Below are positions 56,015 to 64,000 of a stretch of 64,000 nucleotides of DNA, in pieces (position 1 is the first letter of the stretch; each line of letters starts with the position of its first letter). The stretch is from contig JAJLTO010000013.1 in assembly GCA_030568195.1 (NCBI GenBank), positions 1-64,000 of the forward strand, written 5' to 3'. The position numbers and the translations under genes are program-made. The notes under the pieces were generated by a model, which was not told the DNA's origin, ran no database searches, and was given only the letters and a program-made list of their open reading frames with translations. This DNA comes from Dipodascopsis uninucleata var. uninucleata. Lineage: Eukaryota; Ascomycota; Lipomycetes; Lipomycetales; Lipomycetaceae.

Positions 56015-57486
56015 ATGATCTCTGTCAACAGTTTGCATGGGAGAGAATTCGCTCTTCTTTATCGAAAAGTGAAATCTACTTATACTAGAAAGTTACTGCA
56101 CAATCGAGTTTTTCGATTTAATTATAGTTCGAAGTCTTCAGTAAGTGACAAGATAGTCACTGGAAGTTTAGAAAAGTCTGATGAGACTGAGAAAGGTGAG
56201 CTGATAGGCTTCTACGATTGCATAAAGACTGGTCAACATTCAGGCTTTTCCCCGGAGTTTCTCGGCGTCGACGGACTAGTCACCGGTGGCTCATATCCTC
56301 TTATAAATTGGCAACATTGGATCAAAAATGTTCAGAATGAAGCGGATATGAACGGTGCTAGTCGCATACCTACTTTCAATTCATTGTATGGTGATAGAAA
56401 TATTGGAAAGAAGATACTACATATTTTACCGTATTATTTCACGATTCTACGGTACTCATGGTCGACATTTAGAAAAATTAGAGGTATTAAGCAGCGAGTT
56501 GGAGACACGTCATGGACTCTCAGAGGACTTATAACTTCCGTTATTGCAAATGACGTGTATTATACTGTACCTGATCGATATGTCAGAAAAAATGAAAAAT
56601 ACGAGAATCGCGAGTCAAAGGTAGTGAAGAATATGGTCGATGAGTTTGATCAAAGCAAGGCTCAAGACGATGCAATGCATATTTCAATCAATATTTATAT
56701 GCCAGACCCTAAGGAACTTACGAGGTCAGAATTTCAACTCATTAAGCGTAATAGTCTGTCACCCGAGATGATAGTGTTGATATTGTTTGGGCTTTCTTTG
56801 CCAGCAATGAGATTACAGTCTCGTTATCTTACAAAATTCCAGTACACCAATTCATCATCCAATGTAGGGTTTCTTTCGTGGGAGTCTTCCATTGAAAAGG
56901 CTCGTAAACTCTTTTCTGAGGATTTTACGGGTAATGATGTCTCTGTACTGACCCTTGACATCCACAAGCTTTCCAATGTGCAGCAGATCGCTGCAGCTAA
57001 GGCTTTCGGGATCTTGCCATATTGGTTCCCTTCATCTCCTCCCGAAGTCCTTACTCCTCGGATTTTACTGTCTGAGATCCTTAGAAATCATATGGACTAT
57101 CTGAGATCAGATAATAACTTGATTGGTCAATGGGGCGGGGTGTGGAATATGGATGAACAAGAGATTGACATTGCTCTTCTTGAGCGGGGAATGTAAGTTT
57201 AGAACGAGTGAATGATTTGGCTTCGAAAATACTTAATTTAACAACCGAACTGACAGAGCTTTTTGTATGTAGGCTGATAAGTGAACTCAGTCTCGAAACA
57301 AAACGCGTACAGCTCTATTTATCAATAGCTTGTATGTCGACGCTTCGATACGGCGTAACATATCTTCTCCGTGCGCCAAAGCTAAATTGTGAAATTACCG
57401 AAAAAGTTATCAAATTAAGAAGATCTTATTTAAATATCGATTCATCTGTGCTTTTAGAGTCTTTCAATAGGTCTATTGAAGAGTGA
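56015..57486 (+). CDS. LETM1-like RBD protein, probably mitochondrial
   Basis: Predicted 463 aa, exons 56015-57192 and 57273-57486. The start is the first in-frame ATG. The Arg/Lys/Ser-rich first ~45 residues fit a mitochondrial presequence. Residues about 210-425 resemble the LETM1 ribosome-binding domain: SPEMIVLILFGLSLPAMRL, VQQIAAAKAFGILPYW, an extended LLSEILRNHMDYLRSDNNLI, the GGVWNMDEQEIDIALLERGM helix pair, and then SLETKRVQLYLSI across the intron. Classical LETM1 transmembrane motifs are weak or absent, though a short hydrophobic LPYYFTILRYSW occurs before the domain. A role in mitochondrial translation or ion exchange is inferred from the family only. Confidence 0.65.
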
Positions 57487-57726
57487 ATTATAATTTTAAG
57501 CGTATGATAGTGCATATGAACCGCAAAAGCTGTATTCAAGCAATGTTTAGGAGCACTTAAGCCGCATAGCTAGTGACGTCATAAGCTACTAATATTGTAC
57601 ATATAAATACTGATGAAAGCAATCGCAAAAGTACTGCAATGTAAACAAGAAAAGATGGTTTTTATTCTTTTGTCATTTTGTCTAAAAAATCCGTCTAGAA
57701 ACCCTAATGAGATTTGCGATGTCGAT

Positions 57727-58772
57727 TTACGCGTAAAACTTTACATTGAATGCGTCCAATCGTGAACTTCGTCTATATGCATCGAGATACCATTTCACCC
57801 TACTCAGCCTAGGATCTTCAAGTTGGTACATAAAAGGAGATAAACTAGGAACCTTTTTTCGCATATTATCACCATCAATGGAGCTTGTCTCCCAATAACC
57901 AAAACGATTTGAAGGTTTCTTTGCAGGAGAATATACAGGTGTTGGAATGATTGTAACATTAGGTTTTGCGTTAAAGTGAGAAGACAGTCTTCGAGCAGAG
58001 ATAGTCTCTTGTCTGCTCTTAAATGTAGCTAGAGATATAGATGCAGATATATATGGACTTATTTCTTCATTAATGATCGCATCAGTAGGGTATCCAGTCA
58101 GGGAGAGGTTCTCAGTATGATCATTTACTTCACAGGGGTATTGGATGCTTTCTTGAACTTTTGCTGGAAGTGGTATAACATCAATATTCTTTTGATCATG
58201 CTTCAGTTTATTGCTGCATGCCTCTCTTATATCTGGTTTATCTTTATTCTTTCGTATAGTCATCTTCCGCCGAATAGTACCCCATTTACTGGGCTTTCGT
58301 GATAGCGTGCGGGCGCTCTCTTCAATCAGTTTCTCTCTTTCTATCGGTAACCGTCGATCATCCACAATGGTATCATGGTATATAGAGGAGCTATCGCTTC
58401 CGTATACTGAGCTCGATGAATGAGATTTACGTCGTTTAATACTGCCTTTGAAAGATCTCAAAGTTTTCCATCCTTCCCTAGATGATTTCTCTGCTGACAT
58501 ATAGAAGTCTTCTGGGATACCAGATCGTCGCGAGAGCCTTGGCGAATTCAACTTCAATGTTTCTTCGCCGTCCGATGAAAATGAGTACAAATCATCGTCT
58601 TCTGATTGTACATTTGCTTTGCTGCTCTATAGTTATACGCAAAATAATATATTAGTCTATGTCTGAGTAATTTTGAAACTGATTCATCAATACTAACCTT
58701 ATGCACTAAATCATATATATTTTTTATTGAGAGTGCCCTTCTAGTAACTTTCTGCATCTCGTTCTTTCTCAT
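57727..58772 (-). CDS. Unknown basic Ser-rich protein, two exons
   Basis: Predicted 324 aa, exons 58772-58698 and 58626-57727; the intron has donor GTTAGT and acceptor CTATAG. No known domain. The protein is basic, with Lys/Arg-Ser clusters (SIKRRKSHSSSS, KWGTIRRKMTIRKNK) that look like phosphorylation or nuclear-localisation targets. It ends in a more ordered block (DPRLSRVKWYLDAYRRSSRL). There are no membrane segments. A TAG acceptor just before the first ATG (near 58787) leaves room for an extra 5' exon. It lies downstream of the dynein gene on the same strand, 362 bp away. Confidence 0.6.
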
Positions 58773-59134
58773 TGATCTGTGAGAACCTACAGATAACAGA
58801 AGTCATAGTGGTCTATTTAATCTTAAAGTATTCATTTTGCAAAAGAAGCAAGGTACTGGATCTTGGCCTGATTCAAAATACTTGATTATTCGATCATCAT
58901 AGTGTAATAATTTGGTTACTCCCAACATGTGCTACTAATATTGAGAAATGCTCTCCGTATGAACACTAAAATTGCTATTCGATGAGATGTATTACTAAGC
59001 CAACACATAATAGGTTGAAATCATATAAATATCTATGCATTTATTTCAGCATTTATATGAATGCTATTATAAAATCCAATTAACCAAAATTATTTAGCAA
59101 TATGTACAAATGAATATCCGAACAAGAGAACATT
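58773..59134. other. Gap after the dynein stop
   Basis: 362 bp, AT-rich. I read the minus strand for a continuation of the dynein C-terminal domain and found no matching frame. Confidence 0.5.
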
Positions 59135-62100
59135 TTAAAGTCGTTTCGCATTGGCCGATAGCAATAACCATGTAGAAGGCTCTTGCGTAGGAAGTTTGTC
59201 TATCCACTCGGTAAATGAAAGTATCTTACTGCTGTTAGGAACAACTAATTTGGGCTCAGAATCAGATAAGACATAATTCAGGTCAAAGACTTTAGGGCTA
59301 AAATATGTTTCTGCTAGAGTATGGAGAACTGCAATATCCTCGATAGAATCCATTTGACCACCATAGATTACTTCAGAGAGAAGCGACTTAATAGTAAACC
59401 ATGGGATTTTATCTGGTGCAATGTTAGAACGGCCTTCTGCGGCAGAATTCAACCATTTATCAACCACATAGAGAGATACATCAAAATCAGTATTACTGAA
59501 ATCATAGACTTTACTCCATCCTAATAAACCGTAGCGACGTCTTTCCAGCACTATTGCATGAAATACCGATAGCATAAGGTAAACTCTTGCACGCTCGACA
59601 GGATTCTTTACGATGATCTCTTGATTAAGACCACAGAAAGTATCCTTCAAGCTTGCTCGGAGACCTGGAGGTGGTTCATTCATTATAAGTCTCGAACTCT
59701 GAAGGAGACTGACCGGAACAAATGACGTAAGCTCCATACATAAGAAAAGCTTAAAATCTGGAACTGGTTTTAATAAATGTAGCTTCTTTTCCAAAAAACT
59801 CAACCATTCAGGAACTAAATGCACGTTTTTCAGGATTATCCATCCGCCATTTATAGCTTTTTCCGCAATAGCTTTTTCAGCCGAAGTTGTTCCTTCTTCT
59901 GCTCCCATTGCTACCGAAATGCACTTGATATCTCCAGATATAGACAGGTTCTCTATTTTATAGCTGGCGTCGAATCCTGGGATCGATAGCATCACGATTG
60001 GGATCATTGAAGTTGTCTCCTCGACAGCCATGGAAATATCAGAAGTGCTCTCAGGGTCACTAAGATCAGAATCGAAAACATCTGTAACAAATTTAAGCCC
60101 AGCATCCACGTAGAGCTCCGAACGTGTCAACTTCATAAAGAGCAATTGACATAGACGCTTGTTTACATCTGTAAAATCTGCTTCCATGAAATTATATAAA
60201 GAGGTTTCATCCGTTATACCAAAGTTGCTGAAAAGAGTTGAGTTGGAAATATGTGTAAGTAATGCCTTAATTTCATATCCTTCTGAATTCAGGTCTACAG
60301 TCTGATATTCTTTATCAAAGAGCTGTTCAAGCATGGTAGTATTATAATCTGCCGCTCTACTGTACGCGAGAAAAATGGCAAATAGAAGCTTATCTGAATT
60401 CAACAATGATCTCGATGTGCGTCTATAGGATTCTGTATAAATGCTTCTAATCAATTTGAATTTTTGAGTTGCGAAATCGTCACTGCTCTGCGATACAGTG
60501 TATTGTGATAGAACGTGAGTGAAAATTGAATCGAAATACTCAAGCGAAAATTGATAGTAGCGGTTGAATTTTGATAGAAGCTCCAATAATGTATAAATAG
60601 TACTACAACACAATGCAATTGTGTCGTACTGTTCTGTAATGTCATTGATCTTACTCATAACGCCTTCAGTTTCTTGCATCTTTTGGGTTAAATCGCCCGC
60701 TTGGACTTTGAGGTCTTCAAGAGTATTAATGACATTATCATCATCAAGTATATTACCCTGGCTCTCGTTGAGAGCGTTGAGCAACTGCTTTTCAAGCTCT
60801 CTCAAGTTCAGAGTAAACTCACTTCTGAGCTTCATAAGATTATTCCGTTTGCGATCGATATCCGGTCTAAGGGCCTTGAGTAGTTCTGATATCGATTGAG
60901 AGTATAGATTATTGCGAGTGATAGTAAAATTGACGATAGTAGTCAAGCTACATAAAGCTGGATTTAACGTAACCGTAGAATCATTTGTAAATAAGTAGAG
61001 TCTGAAATTTGGCGAGTAATCGATCTCTCTCTTTGATAATTTTATTAACATTCTACCCCCGATCTGCTGGTATTGCTTGCTTAAAATTGGTATAATAATT
61101 GGGTCCAAATGTTCTGCATCATTGATTAATAACGCATTTCCGAACCGGACAGCACTTTCTAGTTGCTTGACAAATGTATTATCAAGAAAGCTTGTGATAA
61201 TCAGACCTTGGCCTGTAGTTTCGCGCTTGATGAACTCGACTGTCCGACCGGTTGGATCGACTATTAAAGGATATCGCATACTTCGCTCAATCATTAGAGC
61301 GTTCTCCTCATAGAATTCACCTTCAGGTAGATTATTCGAATGCCAATCTACTTTCTGCTGCATTGTTGCTAAGTAGTCGGGTGCGCTGTTCTGTGTCTGA
61401 TAACTAATATGAATATCTCTCAAGTATTCTTGCCATGAGCTAACTATCTGAGCTCGGAACTGTTGATCAAATATACCACAATACACCAGCAACCCTGCAA
61501 CTAGTAGAGAGTCTCCTGCTAGTGTACTAGTCCTCTCGATCAGGAATTTACTCTCTTGTCTCCATCTCTCACTTTCAGAAGAGAGACTAGCAAGCATTGT
61601 TACACTCCGTGTTACTTTCTGTTCTACTTTTGACATCTCACTTTTAATATGCTGTACGTCACTGATGAGAATAGCATATTCTTCTTTATACTTTTCAATA
61701 CTGGCCTCTAACTGCCTTATTATCACCGCGATATTCTCACCTCTAGATCTTATATCTTCTGCAGATAAATCCAAGTTCTTAATTTCTTGACGGAGGGGGC
61801 CAATCTTCTCTAATATGGTGGAGTAATTGACTTGCGCTTCCAACCACTGCATCAAAGGTCCACAAGCTTTGCTTGCTCGATTAACAGTCTCGAAATTGAA
61901 ATTCGACTTGTTGAGATAGTCTGTCTTCATTTTGCTCCTTAATATGGTCGTCATCTGCTTATCTGTATCGAAATTAACTATACTCGAGATAAAGTCATCT
62001 CGTCTAATGATTGACTGTACTGCTCTCCAGCTATCGACTTTATGGCCAAGCAGAATACACACTGCCTCCATAGTGAGCTTGACAGCTTCTGGTGGATTAC

Positions 62101-64000
62101 CCATCGAACGAACTTCAGTCAAATGTTGTTTTTTAATACCTTTTACACTTTGCTGAGCTTCAATCACAGCTGGTTCTGCTTTCGCCAAGTCGTTCAGAAC
62201 AATCTCTTGACGTGACTGGATTTCAGTCTCCTTAATAGCAAGCTCCTTCTGTATTTGTAGTGATTCTTGTTGCTTCTTTTCTGCTTCTTTCTGGTCAACT
62301 AACATTTGCTCTAGTTTTTGATTGGCCTGTGTACTCTTGATTTTGAGCTGCTCCTGCTTTTGAGCCAACCCTGTTCGAAGGTGACGGACTCGTTCGACAG
62401 TGTCTTGCAGCTTCTCTAGGCCCACGTTTATATGATGCTGAAATTCTTCCAATTCTCTCTGTTTCTCAATGTATAGATCACTGAATTGAGATACCAAATC
62501 AAGATATTGCCTTGGAGTCGCAAAATTTCTAATCCTGCTTTGTATATAGAACTTTTTGTTAAAGTGGTGCATTGTCATGTGAATATGTATCATAGCATTA
62601 ATGATCATCTCTCGATGCGTCGGGGAAAGTGATTCTTTATGATAAATCAGATGTGCTTCCTCTGGTGGATTATAGTTTCTGAGATCTAAGTCAAGAGGCA
62701 TTGTTAATTCTTCACCAACCTGATATAGAGCAGATATTCTCCAATCACCCATCCAATTCAAAACACATCTATTAAATAATGCTGGCGACGTGGCAGCATG
62801 ACTTGCTAGACCATTTTCAGGCGGATTCATTGTGAACACAACATGCAAGTTACGTATGACCTGCTCTGTGAACCATTTATATAGTTCTTCCTGTGTATCA
62901 AGAAGTTGGCCCTGCTGCTTCGCACCCTCTCTACACATAGAAAGCAAAGTATTGAAATCTTCTCCCTCAAATAAACCAGGCACTTCCGCATTAGCTAAAA
63001 GAGTATTCATGCGCTCCAGAAATCCGGATTCGAGCACATTAGATTCATCCAGAATAAAGCAGACTTTTTGTCCTTTGTACCCGGTAAGCTTCAATAGTTC
63101 TCTTAGGTCATCATCAAAGTCTTCAGCACTATAATTCTTATGAGAATTTATTTGATATACCTGAATGCCATTCATCCACGCAACAAATCTCGTTAATGTT
63201 GTTCTACCGCTACCACTACTACCGATCAATATCATATGGCCCTGTGGTTGACGAAGCACTCTGTCTATACGAAGAATATGATCGAGAGAATCATCATATA
63301 ATACTATGGAAACGTCTAAAAATTCGTCCGCAAACAATTTCATTCTAGCCTTGACATAACCCCGAAGTTCGTCTACATTTACTGAAGAATATGACTTAGA
63401 CAACCAATTTGAATATAGGATCGGCCCTTTTAGTGCTTCTTCCTTATTAATATTGACAAAATATTTGGAAGCTATTTCATCAATTGCCATAATTGTCCAA
63501 TTTCTTTCCTTATCATTCACTAGACGATCACAAAACAAGCGTAAAGCTTCATGTGCCCAAATTCTGACCAACCCTTCCAAAGTCATACTATCAAGAGGTT
63601 TAATCGTCTCATATATACCACGTACCCATCTAGTAAGCTCTCTGGGACTGTAAATATAATGACTACGAGCATTTGCAAATTTTATTTGAGATTTATAATA
63701 GAAATCGATCATTGCAGTTGTAAGGCTTTCCGTATATCCTCTTAGAGACGGCACATTTTTTAAGATAGAAGAATTCAAGGTTCCGTAAATTTGCATCAAG
63801 GCATTCCTACTTGGATAATCTATCATTATCAATGACACATGTGATAAAAATCTTTGTCCCAGTTCATATCGGCCAACGTCAGTAGGTGGATTGCAAGCTC
63901 CTATGAACTGTACATTCTTCAAAGATACCCACGAGCGATTTTTCCAAAATCCACTCATTGTAATAAGTTGTCGTATGAATGAGATGACCTTTTGAGTACC
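59135..64000 (-). CDS. DYN1: Cytoplasmic dynein heavy chain, C-terminal part (5' end outside window)
   Basis: One uninterrupted frame of about 1620 codons that stays open to the right edge, so the gene is 5'-partial. In order it shows the end of AAA3 (FIGACNPPTDVGR), AAA4 with its P-loop (LIGSSGSGRTTLTRF) and Walker B (ILDESNV), then the stalk coiled coil with the microtubule-binding tip (EVRSMGNPPEAVKLTMEAV). AAA5 follows (PLIVDPTGRTVEFI, LLINDAEHLDP) and then AAA6 regions. The motor drives nuclear migration and spindle positioning toward microtubule minus ends. The frame ends at EWIDKLPTQEPSTWLLLS-ANAKRL, where homologues normally continue with more helices, so the C-terminus looks short. 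No introns are seen in this part. Confidence 0.93.
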   Translation of the reverse strand, partial: GTQKVISFIRQLITMSGFWKNRSWVSLKNVQFIGACNPPTDVGRYELGQRFLSHVSLIMIDYPSRNALMQIYGTLNSSILKNVPSLRGYTESLTTAMIDFYYKSQIKFANARSHYIYSPRELTRWVRGIYETIKPLDSMTLEGLVRIWAHEALRLFCDRLVNDKERNWTIMAIDEIASKYFVNINKEEALKGPILYSNWLSKSYSSVNVDELRGYVKARMKLFADEFLDVSIVLYDDSLDHILRIDRVLRQPQGHMILIGSSGSGRTTLTRFVAWMNGIQVYQINSHKNYSAEDFDDDLRELLKLTGYKGQKVCFILDESNVLESGFLERMNTLLANAEVPGLFEGEDFNTLLSMCREGAKQQGQLLDTQEELYKWFTEQVIRNLHVVFTMNPPENGLASHAATSPALFNRCVLNWMGDWRISALYQVGEELTMPLDLDLRNYNPPEEAHLIYHKESLSPTHREMIINAMIHIHMTMHHFNKKFYIQSRIRNFATPRQYLDLVSQFSDLYIEKQRELEEFQHHINVGLEKLQDTVERVRHLRTGLAQKQEQLKIKSTQANQKLEQMLVDQKEAEKKQQESLQIQKELAIKETEIQSRQEIVLNDLAKAEPAVIEAQQSVKGIKKQHLTEVRSMGNPPEAVKLTMEAVCILLGHKVDSWRAVQSIIRRDDFISSIVNFDTDKQMTTILRSKMKTDYLNKSNFNFETVNRASKACGPLMQWLEAQVNYSTILEKIGPLRQEIKNLDLSAEDIRSRGENIAVIIRQLEASIEKYKEEYAILISDVQHIKSEMSKVEQKVTRSVTMLASLSSESERWRQESKFLIERTSTLAGDSLLVAGLLVYCGIFDQQFRAQIVSSWQEYLRDIHISYQTQNSAPDYLATMQQKVDWHSNNLPEGEFYEENALMIERSMRYPLIVDPTGRTVEFIKRETTGQGLIITSFLDNTFVKQLESAVRFGNALLINDAEHLDPIIIPILSKQYQQIGGRMLIKLSKREIDYSPNFRLYLFTNDSTVTLNPALCSLTTIVNFTITRNNLYSQSISELLKALRPDIDRKRNNLMKLRSEFTLNLRELEKQLLNALNESQGNILDDDNVINTLEDLKVQAGDLTQKMQETEGVMSKINDITEQYDTIALCCSTIYTLLELLSKFNRYYQFSLEYFDSIFTHVLSQYTVSQSSDDFATQKFKLIRSIYTESYRRTSRSLLNSDKLLFAIFLAYSRAADYNTTMLEQLFDKEYQTVDLNSEGYEIKALLTHISNSTLFSNFGITDETSLYNFMEADFTDVNKRLCQLLFMKLTRSELYVDAGLKFVTDVFDSDLSDPESTSDISMAVEETTSMIPIVMLSIPGFDASYKIENLSISGDIKCISVAMGAEEGTTSAEKAIAEKAINGGWIILKNVHLVPEWLSFLEKKLHLLKPVPDFKLFLCMELTSFVPVSLLQSSRLIMNEPPPGLRASLKDTFCGLNQEIIVKNPVERARVYLMLSVFHAIVLERRRYGLLGWSKVYDFSNTDFDVSLYVVDKWLNSAAEGRSNIAPDKIPWFTIKSLLSEVIYGGQMDSIEDIAVLHTLAETYFSPKVFDLNYVLSDSEPKLVVPNSSKILSFTEWIDKLPTQEPSTWLLLSANAKRL

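Overview
This is a gene-dense, AT-rich, intron-bearing nuclear segment of a fungus. I read it as an ascomycete: F-actin capping protein beta, TFIIS, the C2H2 protein, the TRP/ML-domain channel, the LMBD1-like protein and prefoldin 3 all carry ascomycete-style motifs. Introns are mostly 50-100 nt, with GTAAGT/GTATGT-type donors, CTAAC/CTGAC branch points and TAG/CAG acceptors. The ubiquitin moiety has Ser28, the form I recall for Saccharomyces and Schizosaccharomyces. An NDUFAF7 homologue implies that respiratory complex I is kept. Together this favours an early-branching ascomycete (Taphrinomycotina or basal Saccharomycotina) over a crown budding or fission yeast, but the exact lineage is a guess. 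No tRNA, rRNA or CRISPR array was recognised.

Layout. Positions 1-2.8 kb are a graveyard of Ty1/copia-type LTR elements: an inverted LTR end, the tail of a pol gene with its polypurine tract and 3' LTR, a solo LTR with a 5-bp target duplication, and a very decayed pol remnant on the minus strand. From 3.7 kb onward there are host genes, largely in alternating convergent and divergent pairs: HRP1-like hnRNP; two unknown proteins; ROG1/LPL1-type lipase; vacuolar-type sugar transporter; SCM3-like CENP-A chaperone; MCY1/cys12-type PLP enzyme; NDUFAF7; TFIIS; CAP2; CFT1; RLP24; LMBD1-like transporter; MPE1 (no RING); GPI wall protein; TRP-like channel; RPL30; small repeat protein; C2H2 factor; CCT6; GH47 mannosidase with a large insertion; ubiquitin-S27a; proline iminopeptidase with 12 introns; prefoldin 3; LETM1-like protein; unknown protein; and the C-terminal half of cytoplasmic dynein heavy chain, which runs off the right edge.

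How genes relate. HRP1, CFT1 and MPE1 all act in mRNA 3'-end formation and TFIIS in transcript elongation, so RNA polymerase II output is over-represented, probably by chance. RPL30, ubiquitin-S27a and RLP24 serve ribosome production. The two ribosomal-protein promoters share an ordered set of motifs (Cbf1-like ATCACGTG, Tbf1/HomolE-like AGCCCTAC, HomolD-like CAGTCAC). CCT6 and prefoldin 3 act together in actin/tubulin folding, CAP2 caps actin, and dynein moves on microtubules. Most multi-exon models here were built by hand from splice signals, reading frame and family motifs. Exon edges may be off by one alternative acceptor in a few places, and no RNA evidence was available.
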